Shown here in pieces: positions 17,229 through 25,733 of a stretch of 64,000 nucleotides of DNA. Under the pieces are notes generated by a model, which was given only the letters and a program-made list of their open reading frames with translations, did not search any database and was not told where the DNA came from. The stretch is from assembly GCF_034676725.1 (NCBI RefSeq), contig NZ_JAUCBR010000004.1, positions 883,501 through 947,500 of the forward strand. Direction: 5' to 3'. Origin of the DNA: Denitromonas sp. (GTDB lineage Bacteria > Pseudomonadota > Gammaproteobacteria > Burkholderiales > Rhodocyclaceae). The translations under genes were made by a program, and so were the position numbers. Numbering within the stretch: position 1 is the first letter of the stretch; each line of letters begins with the position of its first letter.

Positions 17229-17957
17229 TCAGGCGGCCGCGGTGCGCGCCACATACACCGTGCAGGCCGACGCCCCGCCGGTGTACGGGTTGGGAAAGCT
17301 GACCACATGGGCCTGCGGGTCGACGAACACCGTGCCCAGCAGGGTGGTGAATGCCGCATCGGGCGGATCGTTCGACCACACCGCGAACACGCCGCCGGGG
17401 TGGATCTTGGCCGCCAGGTGCCGGAAGCCGGCCTCGCAGTAGAAGGCCTGGTTGCCGGGGTTGAGCCAGTGCGTGGGCGAGTGGTCGATATCGAGCAGCA
17501 CCGCGTGCACCCGCGCCGACGGGTCGGCCGGGTCGAAGCTGCCGGTCGGTGCCACGGCCACGGCGAAGAAGTCGGCCCGCATCAGCGTGGTGCGCGCATC
17601 GGACACCAGCGCCTCGCCCAGCGGCACCCGGCCGCTGCGATGCCAGTCGATCACCGGCTGCATCACCTCGACCACGCGCAGCGAGCGTACCGCCGGGTTT
17701 TCCAGCGCGGTCATCGCGGTGTGGCCCAGGCCGAGGCCGCCGACCACCACATCCAGCGCATCGCCTTCGAGCGGCGCCAGCCCCAGCCGGGCGAGTTGGA
17801 CTTCAGACTCGGTAAACAGGCTCGACATGAGGAAGTCGTCGTTGAGCTTCACCTCATAGACGATCCGCCCGGCCAGCCGCGGCTCGGCGCGCCGCCGCAG
17901 GCTGATATCGCCCAGCGGGGTGTGCTGGAAATCCAGTTCTTCAAAAACAAAGGCCAT
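17229..17957 (-). CDS. Spermidine synthase-like methyltransferase-fold protein
   Basis: The 242-residue protein has a Rossmann-like nucleotide site (DVVVGGLGLGHTAMTAL, then RVVEVMQPVIDWHRSG) and a second conserved block, LLDIDHSPTHWLN. It matches proteins annotated as spermidine synthase-like. The N-terminal beta domain of true SpeE is reduced, and the canonical polyamine-binding residues are not obvious, so the substrate may differ. It is transcribed away from the reductase gene and has no operon partner. Confidence 0.7.
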   Translation of the reverse strand: MAFVFEELDFQHTPLGDISLRRRAEPRLAGRIVYEVKLNDDFLMSSLFTESEVQLARLGLAPLEGDALDVVVGGLGLGHTAMTALENPAVRSLRVVEVMQPVIDWHRSGRVPLGEALVSDARTTLMRADFFAVAVAPTGSFDPADPSARVHAVLLDIDHSPTHWLNPGNQAFYCEAGFRHLAAKIHPGGVFAVWSNDPPDAAFTTLLGTVFVDPQAHVVSFPNPYTGGASACTVYVARTAAA

Positions 17958-18002
17958 CCGCCCCTCTCCTCGGGCACGGCCACGATGGCCGGTGCCGGTG
18001 TA

Positions 18003-18611
18003 TCAGCCGCGCTTCGTGTCGTCGTCGGCTGGCGTGGTGTCGGCAGCGCTGGCGTCGGCCGCGGTGGCAGCCACGTCGGGGTCGGTCGATGCCTCGGCCG
18101 GCACCTCGGCATCCGGGTCGGCCTCGCCGCTACCCGATGCCGCGGGCTCGGCGGGCTGGGTCTGTGCCGGCTCGGCCGAGGGGGCGTCCGGGGTGTCGGC
18201 CGCGTCGTCGGGCTCGTCCAGCGCGGCCGCCGTGACGGCCCCGGCCGCGGCAACGGCCGCCGCGTCCGACAGCTGCATGCGGTCCGCGGCCTCGCCGATC
18301 AGCAGCGCGTCGACCCGCTCACGGAAACGCTTGCGCGCCGGCCCGGCCGAGATGCGCTCGGAGCCCGACGACAGGTGATCGAACAAGTCCTTGTACGAGC
18401 CGGCCATTGACACGAACAACGAAGCGGTCTTGTCGAAATGGGCTTCGACCTCCTGCTTGTAGTCCGACAGCTCGGTCTGCTGGCGCGCCAGCTCCATCTC
18501 GAGCTCGACCACGCGGCTTCTGGCCCCGCCGAAGATGCGCCCGAGCAAAAAGCCCAGCACCAGCATCACCAGGGCAACCCCCGCCACCACCATCCATGCT
18601 TCCTGATCCAT
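18003..18611 (-). CDS. YhcB/DUF1043 family membrane protein
   Basis: The 202-residue protein has one N-terminal membrane helix (WMVVAGVALVMLVLGFLLG). A coiled coil follows (RVVELEMELARQQTELSDYK) with the family motif VEAHFDKTASLF near residue 60. YhcB (ZapG) is an inner-membrane protein tied to cell division and envelope growth. The second half is an Ala/Pro/Asp/Glu-rich disordered tail of about 85 residues, longer than in E. coli. Confidence 0.85.
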   Translation of the reverse strand: MDQEAWMVVAGVALVMLVLGFLLGRIFGGARSRVVELEMELARQQTELSDYKQEVEAHFDKTASLFVSMAGSYKDLFDHLSSGSERISAGPARKRFRERVDALLIGEAADRMQLSDAAAVAAAGAVTAAALDEPDDAADTPDAPSAEPAQTQPAEPAASGSGEADPDAEVPAEASTDPDVAATAADASAADTTPADDDTKRG

Positions 18612-18754
18612 CGCACACCCCCTTGGTCATGTTCCGCACGCCGCCCGACCGAACACGTCGCGGCAAGCGCCGATCAATTCCTGCCCAGTATAACGGCCCC
18701 TTCGCCGCGCTCGTCGGCGCGCAGTGTCGCAACACGTCACGCCGGGGCGCCCGC

Positions 18755-19942
18755 TCAGCCCACCTGGCAGGTCAGCCCCTTGAGGTATTCACCCTCGGGC
18801 ACCGACAGGCCCACCGGATGATCCGGCGCCGCCGACAGTCGATGCAAAATGCGCCCATCCACGCCGGCATCGGCGGCCGCACCGGCGATGATCTTGTGGA
18901 ACAGCTCGATACCGATCCCGCCGGAGCACGAGTAGGTCATCAGCAGGCCGCCCGGGTTGAGCAGGCGGAAGCCGAGCATGTTGATGTCCTTGTAGGCCCG
19001 CGCGGCGCGGTCGGCATGGGCCGCCGAGGGGGCAAACTTGGGCGGGTCGAGGATGATCATGTCGAAACGCTCGCCGGCATCGCGCAGCTCGCGCAGCGCG
19101 GCAAACACGTCGGCCTCGCGCCACTCGGCGCGGCTGGCGTCGAGCTGCGGGTTCATCGCCAGATTGGCCGCCGCAGTGGCCAGCGCCGGGCCGGAGGAGT
19201 CGATCGACAGCGTCGATGTCGCCCCGCCGGCCAGCGCCTGCAGCGAGAAGCCACCGGTATAGCAGAAGCAGTTGAGCACCCGCCGCCCGGCCGCCAGCTC
19301 GCCGGTCAGGCGGCGGTTGTCGCGCTGGTCGAGGTAGAAGCCGGTCTTGTGGCCGCCGACCACGTCCACCGCCATGCGCACGCCGTTTTCGACAATCGAC
19401 AGCTCGGCCGGCAGTTCGCCGTACACGCAGCCGGTCACCGGCGACAGCCCCTCGCGCCCGCGCACGTCCGAGTCGGAACGCTCATACACCGCCGCGCAGC
19501 CGGTGGCCTGCACCAGCGCGGCGACGATCGCATCGCGCCATTTGTCGGCGCCGGCACTGGTCAGCTGCATCACCACCACCGGCCCGTAGCGGTCCACCAC
19601 CACGCCGGGCAAGCCGTCGGACTCGCCGTGGATCAGGCGCAGCCCGTCCTGCCCGGCCAGCGCCGGATGCGTCTGCCGACGCGCCACCGAGGCCGCCACC
19701 GCGCGCTTGAAGAAGGCGTGATCCACTGTCTCCTCGGGGTCGAAGGTCCACATCCGCGCGCGGATCTTCGACTCCGGCGACCACGCTGCCTTGCCCAGCA
19801 CCTTACCGCTGTCGGCCAGCACCGTGACCGTGTCGCCGGGACGGGCGCGACCATCGAGTTGCGCCACGGCTGAGTCGTAAATCCAGGGATGGCGGCGCAG
19901 CAGGGCGCGATCCTTGCCGGCTTTGAGAATGAGCTGGGCCAT
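18755..19942 (-). CDS. rlmI: 23S rRNA (cytosine) methyltransferase, RlmI family
   Basis: The 395-residue protein has an N-terminal PUA domain (ILKAGKDRALLRRHPWIYDS), a central domain (TGFYLDQRDNRRLTGEL) and a SAM-binding domain (VLNCFCYTGGFSLQAL). The catalytic loop is LDPPKFAPS. This is the RlmI/YccW family, which makes m5C in 23S rRNA. Members of unknown site specificity also exist, so the exact target is inferred. The ATG was chosen at MAQLILKAG. Neighbouring DNA to the right is a repeat-rich gap. Confidence 0.88.
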   Translation of the reverse strand: MAQLILKAGKDRALLRRHPWIYDSAVAQLDGRARPGDTVTVLADSGKVLGKAAWSPESKIRARMWTFDPEETVDHAFFKRAVAASVARRQTHPALAGQDGLRLIHGESDGLPGVVVDRYGPVVVMQLTSAGADKWRDAIVAALVQATGCAAVYERSDSDVRGREGLSPVTGCVYGELPAELSIVENGVRMAVDVVGGHKTGFYLDQRDNRRLTGELAAGRRVLNCFCYTGGFSLQALAGGATSTLSIDSSGPALATAAANLAMNPQLDASRAEWREADVFAALRELRDAGERFDMIILDPPKFAPSAAHADRAARAYKDINMLGFRLLNPGGLLMTYSCSGGIGIELFHKIIAGAAADAGVDGRILHRLSAAPDHPVGLSVPEGEYLKGLTCQVG

Positions 19943-20681
19943 GAGTCGGTCTTGAGATTCGAAAGCCTGCGAGTGTACGCGGCGGGGCGGGTTGTGACCA
20001 GTTGGTCGTTTGGCAACGGTGGTGCGTGCTTCGAGGATTCGTTGGCCGGGTTTCGCCCCGGCGGGCGACTTACTTTCTTGCTTGTGCAAGAAAGGTAAGC
20101 AAAGAAGCACACCCCGCTGTCGTGGCCCTTCGGGCTCCCCTCCCTCCGCAAGCCCGGGGCGGGCAGCTTCGCAAACTCGCCCTGCGGGCTCAAACAGCGA
20201 AGCCGCTCTTTCCGCCCCACACTTGCTGCACTCGGCACGACAGAGGGGAGAAGAGGTGCCAGCCTGAAACAGCGGGGCCACAGCCTCTCTTGAGGCTGGT
20301 TTCACCTCACCAATGGCCTACGAAAAACGCTGATGACAATTAAAACCTGCCCTACGGGGTGGCGCTTTTACGCACGGGCGATGGCGAAGCCGAGCCCGCG
20401 AGCCCCTCCCCTTCTGTGCCGCCGAACGGAGAACGTGACCGGCGGGAATTGTCGTGTCGCCTGTTTGAGCCCGCAGGGCGAGTTTGCGACACGACCCGCC
20501 GGGCGCGGGCGCAGAGAGGGCACCGGCGAAGCCGGCGGCACAGCGGGGGCGTTTTCTTGATGACTTCTTTGTCGCGACAAAGAAGTCATTCGCCCGCCGG
20601 GGCGAGACCCGGCCAACGCACCGCTGATAAACAGCACGCCCGCTAAATCTCCCGAAGCGGAAAACGCTTTGCCCAAAAACC
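19943..20681. repeat. Inverted pair of intergenic repeat elements
   Basis: The 739-base gap holds two diverged copies of one element in opposite orientation, about 20041-20260 (plus) and 20395-20622 (minus). Each begins GTTGGCCGGGT.TCGCCCC and GGCGGGCGA. Each then has a long hairpin: 20069-20099 in the first, and a perfect 30-bp palindrome at 20560-20589 in the second. Each also carries CTCGCCCTGCGGGCTCAAAC. Apparent proteins here (with SPCGLKQ) are a by-product of the repeat. No gene is supported. Confidence 0.75.
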
Positions 20682-21599
20682 TCAGTCCTTCCCCCGCTTC
20701 CGTGCTCTCGGATGCGCCGCGTCATACACCTTGGCCAGATGCTGAAAATCGAGATGGGTATACACCTGCGTGCTGCGGATGCTGGCATGGCCGAGCATCT
20801 CCTGCACCGCGCGCAGATCGCCGCTCGACTGCAGCACATGGCTGGCAAAGCTGTGGCGCAGCATGTGCGGGTGCACATGGGTGCCATCGCCGTGCATTCG
20901 CGCCCAGCGGTCGAGCCGGCTGCGCACCGCGGCCTGCGACGGCCGGGTGCCCCCTCGCGTGACAAACAAGGCTTTCTCATGCGCCGGGGCGAAACCGCCG
21001 CGCACCGCCAGCCAGGCGTCGAGCGCGACCAACGCAGCGCGACCAATCGGCACGATGCGCGTCTTGCCGCGCTTGCCGGTCACGGTGACTTCACCGGCCG
21101 CCACATCCACCCCGCGATCGACGTCCAGCGACAGCAGCTCGGCCAGGCGCAGGCCGGCGCTGTAGAGCAGCTCGAACATGGCATGGTCGCGCACTTCCAG
21201 CGGATCGTCGGCCGGCGCGTCGAGCAGTGCCACCATGGCGTCGGGGCTGAGGTTTTTCGGCAGGGTGCGCGGCGCACGCGGCGGGCGCACCGACTCGGCG
21301 GGGTTGTCGGTGGCGCCGTGGTGGCGCACCCGCCAGCGGAAGAAGCCGCGCCAGGCCGACAATGCGCGGGCGACCGAGCGCGGCGACAGGCCGTCGCCAT
21401 GCAGACGGGCGGCAAAACGACGGATCTGCGCCGAGGTGATGCTGTCCGGCGGCACGGCACCGGCCAGTTCGGCCAGCTTGCGCAGTTCGCGGCGATAGCT
21501 GGTGAGGGTGTGCGCACTGGCCCGGCGCTGGCTGGACAAGTCGCCCAGGTAGGCCTCGATCAGCGGATCGAGGGGCGAGGCCGGCGCCCCCTCGTGCAT
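20682..21599 (-). CDS. xerC: Tyrosine recombinase XerC
   Basis: The 305-residue recombinase has an N-terminal SAM-like DNA-binding domain and a C-terminal catalytic domain. The catalytic residues are Arg151 (SAGLRLAELLSLD), Lys176 (VTGKRGKTR), HMLRHSFASH, LGHASIRSTQVYTHL and its final Tyr. Size and sequence fit XerC, which with XerD resolves chromosome dimers at dif. It lies directly after DUF484 and dapF, the classical xerC neighbourhood. Its end abuts the repeat-rich gap. Confidence 0.93.
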   Translation of the reverse strand: MHEGAPASPLDPLIEAYLGDLSSQRRASAHTLTSYRRELRKLAELAGAVPPDSITSAQIRRFAARLHGDGLSPRSVARALSAWRGFFRWRVRHHGATDNPAESVRPPRAPRTLPKNLSPDAMVALLDAPADDPLEVRDHAMFELLYSAGLRLAELLSLDVDRGVDVAAGEVTVTGKRGKTRIVPIGRAALVALDAWLAVRGGFAPAHEKALFVTRGGTRPSQAAVRSRLDRWARMHGDGTHVHPHMLRHSFASHVLQSSGDLRAVQEMLGHASIRSTQVYTHLDFQHLAKVYDAAHPRARKRGKD

Positions 21600-21600
21600 C

Positions 21601-22251
21601 TCAGCCCAGCCGGCGCTGCACCGCGGCGCTGACCATCTCGCCGATGCGGCTCACATACAAGGTGCCCATCTCGGCGTAGAAGCGCTCGGCGTCTTCGCTG
21701 CCCATGGCCAGCAGGCCGAACACCCGCCCCTCGCGCTTGAGCGGCACCAGCGCGACGGAGCGCACATGCGGGGCGGCCTCGCCGAACCAGTCGGTGATCT
21801 CGACATGCGCCGGCGCACCGCAGAAGGGGCGGCGCATGTCGCCGGCAAAGAAGCGGATGTCTTCCGACACCGGGGTGAACTCCGCCGTCTCGCGGCTGAG
21901 CACGCTGTTCCAGATGCGGATGGCCACATGCGGCACCGAAAAGTCTTCACGCAGGTGGCTGAAGATCGCGTCGCGCACGGCTTCGAAGCTGTCGGCATCG
22001 AGCAGGGCGAGGACCATGCGGTGCACCTTCTCGCTGATCTCGTCGTTTTCTTCGCCGAAGCGGATCAGTTCGGTGAGCTTGACCTCGAGCTGGCGGATCT
22101 TTTCGCGCAGCGCGTGCAATTGCCGCTCGGCCAGCGAGATGGCCTGCCCATTGTGCGGATGGGCAACGGAGAGCGAGTCGAGCAGCTCGCCGTTGCGTTC
22201 GAAGAAGTCCGGGTTGTCCTTGAGGAACCGGACGATGTCGTCGGTGTTCAT
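21601..22251 (-). CDS. DUF484 family protein
   Basis: The 216-residue protein starts MNTDDIVRFLKDNPDFFERN, the DUF484 signature. It contains a coiled coil (LHALREKIRQLEVKLTELIR) and a GAF-like C-terminal domain (VALVPLKREGRVFGLLAMGS, then ERFYAEMGTLYVSRIGEMV). The family is normally encoded between dapF and xerC, as here, and its biochemical role is unknown. It ends one base before the xerC start codon, so the two are coupled. Confidence 0.9.
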   Translation of the reverse strand: MNTDDIVRFLKDNPDFFERNGELLDSLSVAHPHNGQAISLAERQLHALREKIRQLEVKLTELIRFGEENDEISEKVHRMVLALLDADSFEAVRDAIFSHLREDFSVPHVAIRIWNSVLSRETAEFTPVSEDIRFFAGDMRRPFCGAPAHVEITDWFGEAAPHVRSVALVPLKREGRVFGLLAMGSEDAERFYAEMGTLYVSRIGEMVSAAVQRRLG

Positions 22252-22285
22252 CTGCGTGTGTCTCCTCGCGCCGGCTGCGACGCAT

Positions 22286-23120
22286 TCAATCCAGTTCGAT
22301 CTCGGCCTCGAACACCGTCACCGCCGGACCGGTCATGAGCACCGGCTTGCCGGGCCCGTCCCAGGCAATGCGCAGGGACCCGCCACGCGTGTCGACCTGC
22401 ACCGGGCTGACCAGCAGCTCGCGCTGGATGCCGGCGACCACGGCCGCGCAGGCGCCGGTGCCGCAGGCCAGCGTTTCGCCGGCACCGCGCTCCCACACGC
22501 GCAAACGGATGTGATGCTCATCGACCACCTGCATGAAGCCGGCGTTGACCCGTGCGGGGAAGCGCGCGTGGGTTTCGATGGCCGGGCCGAGCGAAGTCAC
22601 CGGCGCGGTATCGACATCGGCCACCACCTGCACCGCATGCGGGTTACCCATGCTCAACGCGGTGATCAGCACCTGCACGTCGCCCAGCGACAGGGCCTGG
22701 ACCACGGCATCGCTGTCGGAAATGAAGGGAATGTCCTCCGGCTCGAAGCGCGGCGCCCCCATGTCGACGGTGACCTGGCCATCGGCCTCCAGGCGCGGCT
22801 CGATGAGGCCGGACTGGGTCTCGACGCGGATGCGGGTCTTGTCGGTCAGGCCCTGGTCGTGCACGAAGCGCACGAAGCAGCGGGCACCGTTGCCGCACTG
22901 CTCGACCTCGCCACCGTCGGCGTTGAAGATCCGGTAGCGGAAATCGACGCCGGGCTGGGTCGGGGCTTCGACCACCAGCAGCTGGTCGCAGCCAATGCCG
23001 AAATGGCGATCGGCCAGGAAGCGGACGCGCTCAGGGGTGAGGTTCGACGGCCGTCCGGGTGGCGTCGACCACCACAAAATCGTTGCCCAGTCCGTGCATT
23101 TTCGTAAACCGCAGTCGCAT
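22286..23120 (-). pseudogene. dapF: Diaminopimelate epimerase, one-base frameshift
   Basis: The true start is MRLRFTKMHGLGNDFVVVDA at 23120, and this frame hits TGA after EPHP. The rest (NLTPERVRFLADRHFGIGC onward) continues in another frame to 22286. One extra base at about 23045-23048 explains it, and removing it gives about 277 residues, the usual length. Both catalytic cysteine motifs are present (EQCGNGARCF and ACGTGACA). DapF makes meso-diaminopimelate for lysine and peptidoglycan and is normally essential, so this break is either a sequence error or implies another copy. Confidence 0.88.
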
Positions 23121-23213
23121 TGCCGCATCCCGCCAGAGTCACTGGGATGGCATTGTCCCGCAGCGGCGCGGGCACGTCCACTTCGCCGCGGCGCGGCGGC
23201 TTCGCTCAGGCGC

Positions 23214-23672
23214 TCAGATCGGCAAGGCGGTGTCGTGCTTGACTTCGCGCAACGCCACCACCGAGCGCACGGTGGCCACCTCGGGCAGCTTGAGCAGGAA
23301 GTTGTGCATGAACATGGCGTAGCTTTCGACGTCCGGCAGGAACACCTTGAGCATGTAGTCGCTGTCGCCCGACAGCGCATAGCACTCGACGATCTCGCGG
23401 CGCGAATGGATGTGCCGCTCGACCTGGTCGGTCACCCGGGCGTCATGGGTCTTGAGCTGGAGATTGACCAGCACGCAGGTGCCCAGACCGAGCTTGCGCC
23501 GGTCCAGCACCGCCACATAGCGCTTGATCAGGCCGGAGGTTTCCAGGTCGCGTACCCGTCGCCAGCAGGGCGAGACCGACAAGCCGACCCGGTCGGCCAG
23601 TTCCTGGTTGCTGACGCGGGCATTGAGCTGCAGTTCGCTGAGCAGCTGGCGTTGTACGCGATCGATCTTCAT
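23214..23672 (-). CDS. Lrp/AsnC family regulator
   Basis: The 152-residue protein has the Lrp N-terminal helix-turn-helix (DRVQRQLLSELQLNARVSNQ, then ELADRVGLSVSPCWRR). A RAM ligand-binding domain follows (CYALSGDSDYMLKVFLPD). Such proteins sense amino acids as octamers. It is divergent from the TyrR-type regulator, and the shared 266-base interval holds two TyrR boxes. It may therefore respond to an aromatic or other amino acid together with TyrR. Its target is unknown. Confidence 0.9.
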   Translation of the reverse strand: MKIDRVQRQLLSELQLNARVSNQELADRVGLSVSPCWRRVRDLETSGLIKRYVAVLDRRKLGLGTCVLVNLQLKTHDARVTDQVERHIHSRREIVECYALSGDSDYMLKVFLPDVESYAMFMHNFLLKLPEVATVRSVVALREVKHDTALPI

Positions 23673-23806
23673 GACGAGGCTCCCTGGGCACGCCGGAGCG
23701 TTCCGGCATGGCAGGGAGACGGCCTATGCAAGCGCTGTGCCACACGCAAAATTCGGCGTGTTTACTGGGCTTTGAAGAAATCGCATCCTCTCCGGCCGCG
23801 CCCGAC

Positions 23807-23824
23807 TGTAAACATATTTTTACA
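23807..23824. promoter_or_regulatory. TyrR box, perfect consensus
   Basis: The sequence is TGTAAACATATTTTTACA, matching the TyrR consensus TGTAAA-N6-TTTACA exactly. It lies between divergent lrp and tyrR genes, 115 bases before the regulator start. Confidence 0.8.
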
Positions 23825-23888
23825 TCCGAGCGCCAACCGACACCATGCATTGCCAAAAACCAGCGACAAATCATTGGCTTGAACCGGA

Positions 23889-23906
23889 TGTAAACATTTT
23901 GCTACA
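23889..23906. promoter_or_regulatory. Weak TyrR box
   Basis: The sequence TGTAAACATTTTGCTACA has a perfect left half and a 4/6 right half. It is 82 bases, about eight helical turns, from the strong box and 33 bases before the tyrR-like start. This is a typical strong-plus-weak TyrR arrangement. Confidence 0.6.
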
Positions 23907-23938
23907 GTGTAGCCCATCGTTTACACCGAGCCTCACCC

Positions 23939-25492
23939 ATGCGTCTGGTCGTCACCTTCAAGGACCGGGTCGGCATCGCGCAGGAGATCCTGGCGCAGAT
24001 GGCCCGGCGCCACCTGAGCGTCGTCAACGTCGAGGTCGACATGTCGCATGTCTATATCGACGCGCCCGATCTGCACGAGCCGGACTTTCCCGACACCCGC
24101 AATGCGCTGTTCGGCGTGGCCGGCGTGGTGGCGGTCGAGGCCATCGACATGCTGCCGGGCATGCGCCAGCGCCTGCATCTGGAAGCCCTGCTGGCCGCCA
24201 TGGCCGACCCGGTGCTGGCGGTCGATGCCGGTGGCCTGCTGGTCAACACCAACCCGGCCGCCACCCCGCTGGCCGACAGCAGCCGGCGCGCTGGCGGGGC
24301 GGTTACCCTGCACCAGCTGCTCGACGACCCGGCGCTGGCGGACGAACTGCTGCGCCAGGGCTTCCGCGTGCCGGCCCGGGAAATCACCGTGCGCGGCAAG
24401 CCTTTCCTGCTCGACGTGCGCCCCATCCACGACCCGGCCCACGGCGCCGACGCCCCGCCGGCCGGCGGCCTGATCACCCTCCACGCTCCGCAGCGCATCG
24501 GCGAACGCCTGCACGCCCTGCAGCACCCGGACGACCATGGCTTCGACGCCATCCTCGGCAGCTCCACCGCACTGCGCGCCGTCAAGGAGCGCGCCGTGCG
24601 CATGGCCGGCACCGACAGCCCGCTGATGCTGCTGGGCGAGACCGGCACCGGCAAGGAGTTGATCGCACTGGCCTGCCACCAGGCCAGCGGTCGGCACGAG
24701 GCGCCCTTTCTCGCGCTCAACTGCGCCGCCCTGCCCGAGAGCCTGGCCGAGAGCGAGTTGTTCGGCTACGCCCCCGGCGCCTTCAGCGGCGCCCAGCGCG
24801 GCGGCAAGCCGGGCCTGCTGGAAATGGCCGACGGCGGCACGGTGTTTCTCGACGAGGTGGGCGAGATGTCGCCCTATCTGCAGGCCAAGTTGCTGCGCTT
24901 TCTCAACGACGGGCGCTTTCGCCGCGTGGGCGGCTCGCGCGAGACGCAGGTCGATGTGCGGATCATCAGCGCCACCCATCGCAACCTCGAGCGCATGGTG
25001 GCCGAGGGCGATTTCCGCGAAGACCTCTACTACCGGCTCAATGTGCTGACCCTGCACGTACCCCCGCTGCGCGAACGGCGCGACGACATCCCGCTGCTGG
25101 CGCAGCATTTCATCCGTCGCGCCTGCACCCAGTCAGGCCGCCCGCCGGTGCGCCTGTCGGGCGCTGCCCTGGACAAGCTCACCGCCAGCGACTGGCCGGG
25201 CAATGTGCGCCAGCTGCAGAACGTGATCTTCCGCGCGGTGACCATGCAGGATCGCGCCCTGATCGATGCCGAGGATGTCGACCTGGCCGGCGCCGCCGGC
25301 CCCAGCGACGACGCCCTGCAGCCCGAGCAGATCACCGACTGGGCCGGCGCCATCGACGAGTTCGAGCGCATGCTGCTGACCCGCCTGTATCCGCACTACC
25401 CCTCCAGCCGGCGCCTGGCATCCCGGCTGAACACCTCGCACACCATGATCGCCAACAAATTGCGCAAGCACCGCATTCGCCGGAGCCCCTGA
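23939..25492 (+). CDS. TyrR/PhhR-type aromatic amino acid regulator
   Basis: The 517-residue protein has an N-terminal ACT domain (MRLVVTFKDRVGIAQEIL), a PAS domain (about 78-190), an AAA+ domain with Walker A GETGTGKE at 233-240, and a C-terminal helix-turn-helix (RRLASRLNTSHTMIANKL). This is the TyrR/PhhR layout. The sigma-54 contact loop is GAFSGA at 280-285 instead of GAFTGA, a change compatible with sigma-70 control as in TyrR. Perfect and weak TyrR boxes upstream suggest autoregulation. Regulation of phenylalanine or tyrosine metabolism is the family role. Confidence 0.9.
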   Translation: MRLVVTFKDRVGIAQEILAQMARRHLSVVNVEVDMSHVYIDAPDLHEPDFPDTRNALFGVAGVVAVEAIDMLPGMRQRLHLEALLAAMADPVLAVDAGGLLVNTNPAATPLADSSRRAGGAVTLHQLLDDPALADELLRQGFRVPAREITVRGKPFLLDVRPIHDPAHGADAPPAGGLITLHAPQRIGERLHALQHPDDHGFDAILGSSTALRAVKERAVRMAGTDSPLMLLGETGTGKELIALACHQASGRHEAPFLALNCAALPESLAESELFGYAPGAFSGAQRGGKPGLLEMADGGTVFLDEVGEMSPYLQAKLLRFLNDGRFRRVGGSRETQVDVRIISATHRNLERMVAEGDFREDLYYRLNVLTLHVPPLRERRDDIPLLAQHFIRRACTQSGRPPVRLSGAALDKLTASDWPGNVRQLQNVIFRAVTMQDRALIDAEDVDLAGAAGPSDDALQPEQITDWAGAIDEFERMLLTRLYPHYPSSRRLASRLNTSHTMIANKLRKHRIRRSP

Positions 25493-25493
25493 G

Positions 25494-25733
25494 ATGGCCG
25501 AGAACCCGCGTAGATCGCCACCGCTGTTTGCCTGGCTGATGATCCTGTCCGGGGGGCTGTGCGCGCTGTCCGGGCTGGCGCTGATGGCAGGATTCGGCGT
25601 CGCCTGGCATCCCTTGCTGGCCAGCGACGGCGCCGGCATCGTGCTGCTCGTTTCGGGCATTGCCCTGGCCGGCAGCGGCGTCTTCCCGCTGGTGTTCGCG
25701 CGCCTGGCCGCCGCGGACGACCCCCGTCAGTAA
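25494..25733 (+). CDS. Small two-helix membrane protein
   Basis: The 79-residue protein has two hydrophobic helices (FAWLMILSGGLCALSGLAL and GIVLLVSGIALAGSGVFPLV) and a polar C-terminus. Its ATG is one base after the TyrR-type stop, so it is probably in the same transcript. Its stop overlaps the convergent LpxL gene by seven bases. No function is recognised. Confidence 0.65.
   Translation: MAENPRRSPPLFAWLMILSGGLCALSGLALMAGFGVAWHPLLASDGAGIVLLVSGIALAGSGVFPLVFARLAAADDPRQ

Noticed and set aside
20330..20676. Apparent small proteins containing SPCGLKQ
   Set aside because: The same peptide arises from both copies of an intergenic repeat in either orientation, so it is repeat sequence, not a gene.
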